The position numbers and the translations under genes were made by a program. Shown one piece after another: positions 7,828-14,000 of a stretch of DNA of 32,035 bases. The notes below the pieces were generated by a model. It saw only the letters and a list, made by a program, of their open reading frames with translations, did no database searches and was not told the DNA's origin. The DNA comes from CANHCC01 sp040381555 (GTDB lineage Bacteria; Bacteroidota; Bacteroidia; J057; RFSG01), in the NCBI GenBank assembly GCA_040381555.1, contig JBEIHC010000018.1, forward strand, positions 1-32,035. The letters are read 5' to 3'. The stretch's first letter is position 1. Each line of letters opens with the position of its first letter.

Positions 7828-8565
7828 TTATTTTATGCGAACACAAAGCATAAAGGAATGTAAAGGAGACCAGCGAAGGTTTGTATCCTGAAGAGGTAAA
7901 GGTAGAAAGAGAAATGCACCCAATGGCACCAGAGTCCAGTTTCGGGCAGAAATATCTATGGAACTGGTTACTCGAATGGATAAATAGTGTGAAAGTTTTG
8001 CCTCCGCGCCCAGATAAAATCCCAAGCGAAACTCATGAAAGTCTCTCACTCCAATATAATTAATTGGGGGGATAATCCTACTTCTTCCTTGTAAATAATA
8101 GGAGTTACGAATGTCCTGTTGAATCCGAACGAAAGTGATTTCTGTGCCAAACAAAGGTTTGAAAAACGCCCAAAGTCCTCGATTAACATCCAAATTAGTT
8201 TCAAACATACCGCCTCCCCCAATTTCTCTTCGGGATCCTGTAAAGTAATGACAGTCGGTGCAAGTACCTGGGAGAAATTTTCTGTTGGTGTTTACCTGAT
8301 CATTGAAGCGAGTGTTTCCCGCAAATAAAACGGGCCCAAATCGCACATCATCATTTTCCCAAAATACCAAAGCTCGTGCTCCCAAAGTGTATCCCAGAAT
8401 TCTCTGGTAGGGGTTAAGATTCAGGCTATGATAACTAAACTGCCCGGGACTAATCCCTACCCCGGCAGGTATTAGGCGAGATTTAGGTTTTTCATCTGTC
8501 CGGGCAAATATGCATCCACAAAAAGCGATCAGGAAAGTACAAAACGCAATTTTTGTTCTGAGCAT
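7828..8565 (-). CDS. Predicted outer-membrane protein with a single CxxCH motif
   Basis: The 245-aa protein starts with a signal peptide (MLRTKIAFCTFLIAFCGCIFA) and continues as strand-like segments with Tyr/Arg-rich turns, for example FHEFRLGFYLGAEAKL and YLSIRVTSSIDI, and a final strand HSFMLCVRIK. This suggests a beta-barrel or lipid-exposed beta protein, but I cannot name the family. A CTDCH pentapeptide sits at 102-106 in a predicted loop; it matches a haem c attachment motif but may be coincidence. The gene is convergent with the DUF3078 gene (25 nt apart) and divergent from hpt. Start ATG at 8565; a TATATTTG box lies 50 nt upstream. Confidence 0.7.
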   Translation of the reverse strand: MLRTKIAFCTFLIAFCGCIFARTDEKPKSRLIPAGVGISPGQFSYHSLNLNPYQRILGYTLGARALVFWENDDVRFGPVLFAGNTRFNDQVNTNRKFLPGTCTDCHYFTGSRREIGGGGMFETNLDVNRGLWAFFKPLFGTEITFVRIQQDIRNSYYLQGRSRIIPPINYIGVRDFHEFRLGFYLGAEAKLSHYLSIRVTSSIDISARNWTLVPLGAFLFLPLPLQDTNLRWSPLHSFMLCVRIK

Positions 8566-8615
8566 CGGTCATTTAGTTTTTTGGGAAATTATATGCAGCG
8601 TTAAAAGAATCCATA

Positions 8616-8623
8616 CAAATATA
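8616..8623 (-). promoter_or_regulatory. Possible -7 box for the 7828-8565 gene
   Basis: On the minus strand, TATATTTG fully matches TAnnTTTG and lies 50 nt before the ATG. The -33 position is a T-run rather than TTG, so support is partial. The 16-bp tandem repeat (8642-8673) lies just upstream. Confidence 0.4.
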
Positions 8624-8641
8624 AGTCAATCGGGTGAAAAA

Positions 8642-8673
8642 AAGCATCGCTTGGTGTAAGCATCGCTTGGTGC
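8642..8673. repeat. Two 16-bp tandem repeats able to form hairpins
   Basis: AAGCATCGCTTGGTG is repeated twice, followed by T in the first unit and C in the second (8642-8657, 8658-8673). The second unit continues into CAAGCG, so CGCTTG-GTG-CAAGCG forms a perfect short hairpin. It lies in the divergent promoter region between the 7828-8565 gene and hpt. Confidence 0.8.
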
Positions 8674-8777
8674 AAGCGAGAATAGATTACCAGGTAACTT
8701 TGGTTAAATCATCCCCCCCCCAAATAATTCTATTCAATCGGAGGAAAAGTCACACATTATTTGCAGCCTTAAATTCC

Positions 8778-8785
8778 TACTTTTG
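8778..8785 (+). promoter_or_regulatory. Possible -7 box for hpt
   Basis: TACTTTTG matches TAnnTTTG and is 29 nt before the hpt ATG. The only nearby TTTG (8760-8763) is 14 nt away, shorter than the usual 17-23 nt, so the upstream element is uncertain. Confidence 0.4.
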
Positions 8786-8814
8786 TACAGGCTCATGATG
8801 GCCAGTTCAATTGT

Positions 8815-9357
8815 ATGAAAGCAACGGTTACAGTAAAGGGTAAGGTATTTCGCTTAATGATAGACCCTGATTCTATTCAAAAAAGAATTCAAGAGATTGC
8901 AGCACAAATTGATGTGGATTATGCTGGCAAAGAGTTAGTTGTGTTGTGTGTATTAAAAGGCTCGATGCCCTTTGCTGCTGATTTGATTCGTAAACTGGAT
9001 CTATCCGTGCGGCTAGATTTTATTCGTCTTTCTTCTTATGGTAGTGGAACAGAATCTTCCGGGAAAATTCAGGAACTCGTGAGTACAGGACAAGATTTAA
9101 AGGGCAAGCATGTTTTAGTGGTTGAAGATATTGTAGATTCTGGACTTACTCTAGAGTATTTGCGTAAGGATTTGGCCTCTAGGGAAGTTGCTTCTGCAGC
9201 CATCGCAACTCTGTTGTTTAAACCCGGAAATTTCAAAGGGAATCTCCCTCCTGAATATAAGGGTTTTGAAATCGCCAATGAATTTGTCATAGGATATGGT
9301 ATGGATTATGCCGAGGAAGCCCGGCAGCTCGACAGCATTTATCAATTAGCCGAATAA
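8815..9357 (+). CDS. hpt: Hypoxanthine (guanine) phosphoribosyltransferase
   Basis: A 180-aa protein, normal length for the family. The PRPP-binding loop is HVLVVEDIVDSGLTL (99-113), with the acidic pair Glu104-Asp105; the PPi loop is LKGSMPFAADL (48-58). The C-terminal segment FVIGYGMDYAEEARQL is the typical base-recognition and closing end. It salvages hypoxanthine and guanine to IMP and GMP in the cytoplasm using PRPP. It is divergent from a barrel-like gene and followed 2 nt later by the TIMP-like gene, which it probably co-transcribes. Confidence 0.95.
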   Translation: MKATVTVKGKVFRLMIDPDSIQKRIQEIAAQIDVDYAGKELVVLCVLKGSMPFAADLIRKLDLSVRLDFIRLSSYGSGTESSGKIQELVSTGQDLKGKHVLVVEDIVDSGLTLEYLRKDLASREVASAAIATLLFKPGNFKGNLPPEYKGFEIANEFVIGYGMDYAEEARQLDSIYQLAE

Positions 9358-9359
9358 GT

Positions 9360-9878
9360 TTGAAAGGTTTCGTTTTTTCACTTTTATTTGTGCTGCTAGT
9401 TGCTTTTAAATTACAGGCAGCAAATAAAGAATGCGATTGCGCCTCTAAAACTTGGAAAGGCGACTCTTTGATTTTTTATGGAAAGGTACTGGATGTAACC
9501 ACAAATAATGTTACTTCGGGTATCAAAGCCACAATGGGAGTGAGCCGAATTTTTAAAGGTAATACAGATCCTGTTACCGTCGTTTCTTCTGAATACCCAG
9601 GAGTTGGATGTGGGTATCCTTTCGAGAAAGATAGCTTTTATCTAATTTACGCATATAAAAGCCGCAGTATTCGTACCTCTACTTGTCAGGCTACACAAAA
9701 GATTCCTATCGGAACAACTCTTTCGGAAGACCTAGGAATAGGCAAAACACCCATAAGGGATACCGATAAAATTTATGCCGGGATAATTCGCATGAGTTTG
9801 GCGACTCTGGGCGGATTTCTATTGATTGTGGGAATATTGTTTTTTCGTAAAAGAGGTCAAAAATCAACCAAGGGTTAA
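9360..9878 (+). CDS. Secreted TIMP/NTR-like domain protein with C-terminal membrane anchor
   Basis: Translation appears to begin at a TTG, 2 nt after the hpt stop, giving a clean signal peptide (MKGFVFSLLFVLLVAFKLQA) followed at once by KECDCASKTW. Cys-x-Cys directly after cleavage, then a five-strand-like segment (SLIFYGKVLDV, GVSRIFKGN, VTVVSSE), GVGCGYPFEK and a fourth Cys in TSTCQATQ, fits the netrin/TIMP-like OB fold seen in many bacterial exported proteins. Residues about 141-163 form a transmembrane helix followed by a short basic tail (FRKRGQKSTKG), so the domain would be held at the inner membrane facing the periplasm. No binding partner is suggested by the context. Close coupling to hpt is probably incidental. 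Confidence 0.8.
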   Translation: MKGFVFSLLFVLLVAFKLQAANKECDCASKTWKGDSLIFYGKVLDVTTNNVTSGIKATMGVSRIFKGNTDPVTVVSSEYPGVGCGYPFEKDSFYLIYAYKSRSIRTSTCQATQKIPIGTTLSEDLGIGKTPIRDTDKIYAGIIRMSLATLGGFLLIVGILFFRKRGQKSTKG

Positions 9879-9914
9879 AAGAATTTGTTTACCCCTTGCT
9901 TCAGGACAAACCGC

Positions 9915-9938
9915 CAATTCTATTTATAATTAGAGTTG
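9915..9938. terminator. Weak bidirectional terminator candidate between convergent genes
   Basis: CAATTCTA and TAGAGTTG pair over 8 bp with one G-U, loop of 8 nt, midway between the ends of the TIMP-like gene and purS. There is no clean T tract on either side (TTGTTTAC on plus), so it is only a candidate. Confidence 0.35.
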
Positions 9939-9942
9939 TTTA

Positions 9943-10203
9943 CTAAACAGTACTTGTTTCTAAAATTTCAAATCGGTAGGATTCCATAATCAAGTTTGCC
10001 AGTAATTTCCTGCAGGCCCCATCGGCTAATTCTCTGGCTGTTTGCTCGTCTAATGCCTCTAATTGAAATTCAATTCTTTTGCCAATTCGGACCTGTTGAA
10101 TTTCATTGAATCCCAACTGATGCAATCCTGATTCTGTAGCTTTTCCCTGAGGATCCAAAATACTTTGGCGGGGCATGATGTGAACGACGATGGAATAAGT
10201 CAT
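9943..10203 (-). CDS. purS: Phosphoribosylformylglycinamidine synthase subunit PurS
   Basis: The 86-aa product matches PurS in length and pattern: opening strand SIVVHIMPRQSILDPQG, then the helix GLHQLGFNEIQQVRIGK, and closing ESYRFEIL. PurS dimers bridge PurL and PurQ in the fourth step of de novo purine synthesis (FGAR to FGAM). Its ATG overlaps the end of pssA by 4 nt, so it is translated as the last gene of sodA-pssA-purS. PurL and PurQ are not in the window. Separate PurS is expected where small PurL is used, so another PurL should exist elsewhere in this genome. Confidence 0.93.
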   Translation of the reverse strand: MTYSIVVHIMPRQSILDPQGKATESGLHQLGFNEIQQVRIGKRIEFQLEALDEQTARELADGACRKLLANLIMESYRFEILETSTV

Positions 10204-10937
10204 GATTTTTTAACTTGAGAAAGTAGATGTGCCAGTAAGGAAATAAAAATGTATAGTAAAATTACAGCAGGCAGTGCGGATTCCTTCCATAGAATTAGCA
10301 AAACTGCAGAAGAACCAATCAGCAGGTATTTAAATAGGTTCTCTTTAACTCCAAACCCATTTGAAAACTTTAAAGCCAGCAGAGGCAAAGGGATGACCAT
10401 TAGGAGCGAAAACAAAACAGCAAATGCTGGTAAGGCATAAATTCTCGTAATCCAGATTGCGGGTAAAGATTCTGGATACTGCATGGAAATCAAAGGAAGT
10501 CCAATGAAAAACAAGGCACTCGCAGGTGTGGGCACGCCGAGAAAACCGGCTTTTTGTTTTCGGTCAATATTGAACCTAGCTAAACGAAGGGCAGAGAAAA
10601 TAGGAATTAAAAAGGCAACGAAGGCTCCATAATAGGGCTGAGGTACATCCTGAACATAGATGGGGTCATGTAAAGAATTGTCATAACAAAAGGTGATGAA
10701 AGCAGGCGCCACCCCAAAAGTGACCACATCTGCTAATGAGTCCAGCTCCCTTCCAAATGCACTGGTAGCGTTCAAGGCTCTGGCAACAAATCCATCCAGA
10801 AAATCCATTACTCCAGCCAATAAAACAACCATAGCAGCAGAGTAAAAGTCTTCGCGAAACGCAAATAGAATAGCAAACAAGCCGCAGAGTAGATTGAGGC
10901 TAGTCAGGAGAGAAGGGATTCCTTTCAGGGGATTCAT
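10200..10937 (-). CDS. pssA: CDP-diacylglycerol-serine O-phosphatidyltransferase
   Basis: A 245-aa integral membrane protein with about seven hydrophobic segments. The CDP-alcohol phosphotransferase signature DG(x2)AR(x8)G(x3)D(x3)D is complete (Asp48, Gly49, Ala52, Arg53, Gly62, Asp66, Asp70, in LDGFVARALN and GRELDSLAD). It makes phosphatidylserine from CDP-diacylglycerol and serine, the precursor of phosphatidylethanolamine. PssA is favoured over PgsA because of the opening (GIPSLLTSLNLLCGL) and length. It starts 6 nt after sodA and overlaps purS by 4 nt, so it is mid-operon. Confidence 0.9.
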   Translation of the reverse strand: MNPLKGIPSLLTSLNLLCGLFAILFAFREDFYSAAMVVLLAGVMDFLDGFVARALNATSAFGRELDSLADVVTFGVAPAFITFCYDNSLHDPIYVQDVPQPYYGAFVAFLIPIFSALRLARFNIDRKQKAGFLGVPTPASALFFIGLPLISMQYPESLPAIWITRIYALPAFAVLFSLLMVIPLPLLALKFSNGFGVKENLFKYLLIGSSAVLLILWKESALPAVILLYIFISLLAHLLSQVKKS

Positions 10938-10943
10938 GGATTC

Positions 10944-11666
10944 TTAAACCAATTGAGTTGAAACAAACTCCCAATTCACAACATTCCAAAATTGATCGAG
11001 ATATTCTGCCCGTCGATTCTGATATTTTAAATAATACGCATGTTCCCATACATCAACCCCCAGCAGAGGTTTCACACTTCCAGTAGCCATATTCATGAGC
11101 GGATTGGACTGATTGGGAGTTTTTATGATTTCCACTTTTACCCCGTTCCAAACTAACCATGTCCAGCCAGATCCAAAAATAGAAAGGGCGGCAGCTTTGA
11201 ATTCTTTTTGAAAATTCTCCATAGAACCAAAGTCGCGATTCAACAAGTTGAGCAATTTTTCGGAAGGTTTTTTAGAGGTATCATTGGGGGTCATACACTT
11301 CCAAAAGAAATTATGATTCCAATGCCCTCCTCCATGATTTCGAACCGCAGATTGCAAAGGCTCGGGCAGGGTATCGAGGTTTTCAAATAATTTTTCCAAA
11401 GGATATTTCCGAAACTCTTCTCGTGCATTGGCTAATGCAGCATTCAGATTGTTAGAATATGCCTTATGATGTAGAGTTGAATGAACCTCCATCGTTCGGG
11501 CGTCAATATAAGGTTCCAAAGCATTTAATGCGTAGGGGGGCGCTTCCGGGCTATAGACAATAAATTCATCGCCGGCTAGGGCTGCCCCAAGTGCCTGCGA
11601 ATTCATCCACCACAAACCACCCATACCTGCCAAACTGCCTTTTAGTAAAAATGATCTTCGGTCCAT
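10944..11666 (-). CDS. Fe/Mn superoxide dismutase with Tat-type signal peptide
   Basis: The 240-aa protein is a full Fe/Mn superoxide dismutase preceded by a twin-arginine signal: DRRSFLLKG at 2-10, then a hydrophobic stretch, with likely cleavage near AQLGA (about 28). Metal ligands are His62, His118 (in WNHNFFW), Asp205 and His209 (DVWEHAYYLKYQN). The Tat signal implies folding with metal in the cytoplasm and export to the periplasm or the outer-membrane face as a lipoprotein-free enzyme, removing superoxide outside the cytoplasm. It leads the operon with pssA and purS and has a recognisable promoter. Whether Fe or Mn is used cannot be read safely. Most cytoplasmic SODs lack such a signal, so another SOD may exist elsewhere. 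Confidence 0.93.
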   Translation of the reverse strand: MDRRSFLLKGSLAGMGGLWWMNSQALGAALAGDEFIVYSPEAPPYALNALEPYIDARTMEVHSTLHHKAYSNNLNAALANAREEFRKYPLEKLFENLDTLPEPLQSAVRNHGGGHWNHNFFWKCMTPNDTSKKPSEKLLNLLNRDFGSMENFQKEFKAAALSIFGSGWTWLVWNGVKVEIIKTPNQSNPLMNMATGSVKPLLGVDVWEHAYYLKYQNRRAEYLDQFWNVVNWEFVSTQLV

Positions 11667-11682
11667 AGTAAAGAGTTTGAAT

Positions 11683-11710
11683 CAAAAATACGAAATTTTA
11701 CTGGTGTCAA
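11683..11710 (-). promoter_or_regulatory. Promoter of sodA-pssA-purS
   Basis: On the minus strand TTG (11710-11708), 17 nt, then TATTTTTG (11690-11683): a full match to the Bacteroidota pattern with accepted spacing. The ATG is 17 nt downstream of the -7 box, implying a leader of about 10 nt. Confidence 0.65.
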
Positions 11711-11828
11711 TTGCGTTGTTACTCCAATATAATAGCTGGCCAATTTCTTATCAATCGAAAAAAGGGGAGAAAAAAGACAGAACCTTGGGCCGTTTAAACT
11801 GTTTATTTAACACTAATAATTGCAGGTA

Positions 11829-12317
11829 ATGAAATTAGTAAGCAAATCAGGGATTTTAATTCTCCTTATATGGGCGGGAATAACCCAGCAGGCTTGTGGT
11901 CAGCAGCAATCCAAAACAGGCAAACAAAAACCTCAACTGCTCTCTGAAGCAGAATGGAAACAGAAACTCAGCCAAGAAGAATATGAAGTTTTACGAGAGA
12001 AAGGGACAGAACTTCCCTATTCCGGAGAGTATGAAAATCATTGGGAATCCGGGGTATATGTTTGCAAAGGATGCGGGGCAGAATTATTTACATCTGGGAC
12101 TAAGTTTGATGCCGGATGTGGTTGGCCTAGTTTCTACCAATCCATAAACAAAACGGGTATCAAAGAAATAGAAGATTTCAGCCATGGGATGCATCGGATA
12201 GAAGTGCAATGTGCCAATTGTGGAGGGCATCTTGGGCATGTATTTCCTGATGGGCCCAAACCTACCGGAATGCGGTATTGCATTAATTCGGTTTCTTTAG
12301 GATTCCGAAAGAAATGA
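11829..12317 (+). CDS. msrB: Peptide methionine-R-sulfoxide reductase MsrB, probable lipoprotein
   Basis: The ATG at 11829 is preferred to the TTG at 11820 because it gives a compact signal sequence (MKLVSKSGILILLIWAGITQ) ending at Cys23 in a relaxed lipobox (QQAC), followed by a polar linker. The MsrB domain has both zinc pairs (CKGCGAELF and CANCGGHLGHVF) and the resolving/catalytic end RYCINSVSLGF, with nucleophile Cys in RYC. The family reduces methionine-R-sulfoxide in proteins. Here it would act in the periplasm, tethered to a membrane. It is followed 42 nt later by an M50 protease gene. No MsrA partner is in the window. The lipoprotein call is less certain than the enzyme call. Confidence 0.94.
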   Translation: MKLVSKSGILILLIWAGITQQACGQQQSKTGKQKPQLLSEAEWKQKLSQEEYEVLREKGTELPYSGEYENHWESGVYVCKGCGAELFTSGTKFDAGCGWPSFYQSINKTGIKEIEDFSHGMHRIEVQCANCGGHLGHVFPDGPKPTGMRYCINSVSLGFRKK

Positions 12318-12359
12318 TTTTGTCCGGATTTTGCCGGCAATCCTGATTAATTTTGTAAG

Positions 12360-13325
12360 ATGTCAGATTCAGAAATTCAACCTGTAGAAATAGGAGAGGA
12401 ATCCTCTCACAACTTTCCGCCCAAGCCTCAGTTTAGTGAGCAAACCCCCAATATTCAGGGAAGTATCATTAGCTTGGTCATTTTCATAGGAATGTTTTTA
12501 CTGCTGGGAATGGAACTCAGAATGGTATTTATTCTTCTTCTTGTTCTCTTGTTTCATGAATTAGGGCATTTTATCGCCATGAAGCAGTTTGGATATAAGA
12601 ATGTCAATATGTTTTTTGTGCCTTTATTTGGAGCTTTTGTTTCCGGAGAGAAGGAAGAAGCGAGTGAGAAGCAATCCGTGGTGACCATTTTGGCAGGTCC
12701 TGTACCTGGTATTATTCTGGGGCTCATTTTACTTTACTTAGAATCTTCTTTGGAATTCAGTCAGTTAGATCGACTTCCGGAGGTTTTTCTTTCTTTAAAT
12801 ATTTTAAACTTGTTACCCTTATTGCCTTTGGACGGTGGGAGATTGATAGAGACCTTATTCACTAAAGGTAAGGTGGTTTTGGAGAATTTCTTCTTGATCC
12901 TTTCTGCACTACTGGTGATTGGTTTGTCCTGGATGTTGAACTCTATACCAGCCCTTATTATTGCAGCTTTTATTTTACTTCAGTTGCGTAAAAATTTTAA
13001 GAATCAGAAGATGCGCCGCTGGTTTAGTGAGGAAAGATTATCGCTTCAAGTATCATACGCTCGATTGACAGATTCAGACTTTTGGCGAATGGATGCGCTA
13101 TTACGAAACCGCGTTCCGGAATTGGCCATGGCTCCAGCCAGTATTACAGCCATCATGATTCGAAATTTATTAATGCCCCAACCTGCCCAGAAATTGAATT
13201 GGCCAAGTCGGCTTGGGATTGTGGTTTTTTGGCTCCTGTGTTTGTTGATTCCGGTGTGGGTTTATCTGCAAATTCACTGGGCAGAATTCTCTCAATTGGG
13301 GGGCAGTACAGAAATTTCTGCCTGA
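12360..13325 (+). CDS. Site-2 protease-like M50 family metallopeptidase
   Basis: The 321-aa membrane protein has about six hydrophobic segments. The HEXXH zinc motif is HELGH (66-70), in a transmembrane helix, and the third ligand site is LPLDGGR (155-161, Asp158), both in positions typical for the S2P family. A poorly hydrophobic N-terminus of about 34 residues precedes them. M50 proteases cleave membrane-bound substrates (anti-sigma factors, signal peptides remaining after secretion). No PDZ domain is seen between the motifs. It follows msrB by 42 nt and precedes tRNA-Asn. Start ATG at 12360 (MSDSEIQPVE). The substrate is unknown. Confidence 0.85.
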   Translation: MSDSEIQPVEIGEESSHNFPPKPQFSEQTPNIQGSIISLVIFIGMFLLLGMELRMVFILLLVLLFHELGHFIAMKQFGYKNVNMFFVPLFGAFVSGEKEEASEKQSVVTILAGPVPGIILGLILLYLESSLEFSQLDRLPEVFLSLNILNLLPLLPLDGGRLIETLFTKGKVVLENFFLILSALLVIGLSWMLNSIPALIIAAFILLQLRKNFKNQKMRRWFSEERLSLQVSYARLTDSDFWRMDALLRNRVPELAMAPASITAIMIRNLLMPQPAQKLNWPSRLGIVVFWLLCLLIPVWVYLQIHWAEFSQLGGSTEISA

Positions 13326-13360
13326 GAACCAATTTTTTATTAAATCATCCATCCGGATAG

Positions 13361-13391
13361 TTGCAGAGAAAAAAATATTCTGATATATTTG
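13361..13391 (+). promoter_or_regulatory. Promoter of tRNA-Asn
   Basis: TTG at 13361-13363, 20 nt, then TATATTTG at 13384-13391, a full match to the Bacteroidota consensus. The expected transcription start, about 13397-13399, is where the leader hairpin begins. Confidence 0.7.
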
Positions 13392-13396
13392 CACTC

Positions 13397-13418
13397 CAAT
13401 CTGAAGAAATTCAGATTG
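13397..13418 (+). promoter_or_regulatory. Leader hairpin with GAAA tetraloop upstream of tRNA-Asn
   Basis: CAATCTGAA-GAAA-TTCAGATTG is a perfect 9-bp stem capped by a GNRA-type loop, ending 6 nt before the tRNA. It would form the 5' end of the pre-tRNA. Confidence 0.75.
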
Positions 13419-13424
13419 AAACAC

Positions 13425-13498
13425 TCCTCCTTAGCTCAGTTGGTTAGAGCGGCTGACTGTTAATCAGTAGGTCCCTGGTTCAAGTCCAGGAGGGGGAG
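13425..13498 (+). tRNA. tRNA-Asn (GTT anticodon)
   Basis: Cloverleaf built by eye: acceptor TCCTCCT (13425-13431) pairs with AGGGGGA (13491-13497, one G-U), D stem GCTC/GAGC, anticodon stem GCTGA/TCAGT with loop CTGTTAA (anticodon GTT), T stem CCTGG/CCAGG with loop TTCAAGT. Discriminator G at 13498. The CCA end is not encoded. Confidence 0.97.
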
Positions 13499-13500
13499 CG

Positions 13501-13536
13501 AAAAAAAGGTGCATTCTCGAATGCACCTTTTTTTTT
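13501..13536 (+). terminator. Strong intrinsic terminator after tRNA-Asn
   Basis: GGTGCATTC-TC-GAATGCACC (13508-13527) is a perfect 9-bp hairpin flanked by seven A and nine T, so the stem can extend through the A/T tracts. It ends 24 nt before the stop of the convergent RidA gene and can serve both directions. Confidence 0.95.
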
Positions 13537-13559
13537 GCTTTTTTATCGGATGCTGTACC

Positions 13560-13988
13560 CTATTCTTGCTTGAAGGCTGCGATTACTTTTAGTTCGATGG
13601 CAATCGGAGTGGGTAAAGCAGTTATGCCCAAGGTGGTGCGGCAAGGCTGATTATCCTTAAAATACTCAGCATAAATCCGGTTATAAATGGGGAAATCATC
13701 CTTCATATTCGTTAAAAAAACGGTGACATCCACGATGTCATCCCAAGAAGAACCTGCGTCTTCTAAAACATATCGAATATTTCGGAACACCGAATGGCAT
13801 TGCGCTTCAATATCATAACTCACGATATTGCCAGCTGCATCGAGCTCCACTCCGGGTATAATTTTGGTCCCTTTTTCTCTCGGACCTACACCTGAAAGAA
13901 ATAACAAATTGCCCACCCTTTTGGCATGCGGATATAAACCAACTGGTTCAGGGGCTTTACTGGAATGGATTGAATCGTTTGTTGACAT
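13560..13988 (-). CDS. RidA-family protein, 2-aminomuconate deaminase-like
   Basis: The 142-aa product is a RidA/YjgF fold: substrate-carboxylate Arg117 in PCRTTLGI and Glu132 near the C-terminus are in the usual places. Unlike generic RidA it has the N-terminal block GLYPHAKRVGNLLFLSGVGPR and the insert GVELDAAGN, both typical of 2-aminomuconate deaminases (AmnD/NbaF), which hydrolyse 2-aminomuconate to 4-oxalocrotonate and ammonia in 3-hydroxyanthranilate and aminophenol catabolism. The aldehyde dehydrogenase at 1986-3428 would make its substrate. It follows the biotin carboxylase gene by 12 nt. A general enamine/imine-removing role cannot be excluded from sequence. Confidence 0.88.
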   Translation of the reverse strand: MSTNDSIHSSKAPEPVGLYPHAKRVGNLLFLSGVGPREKGTKIIPGVELDAAGNIVSYDIEAQCHSVFRNIRYVLEDAGSSWDDIVDVTVFLTNMKDDFPIYNRIYAEYFKDNQPCRTTLGITALPTPIAIELKVIAAFKQE

Positions 13989-14000
13989 ATTTTCTAAAAT

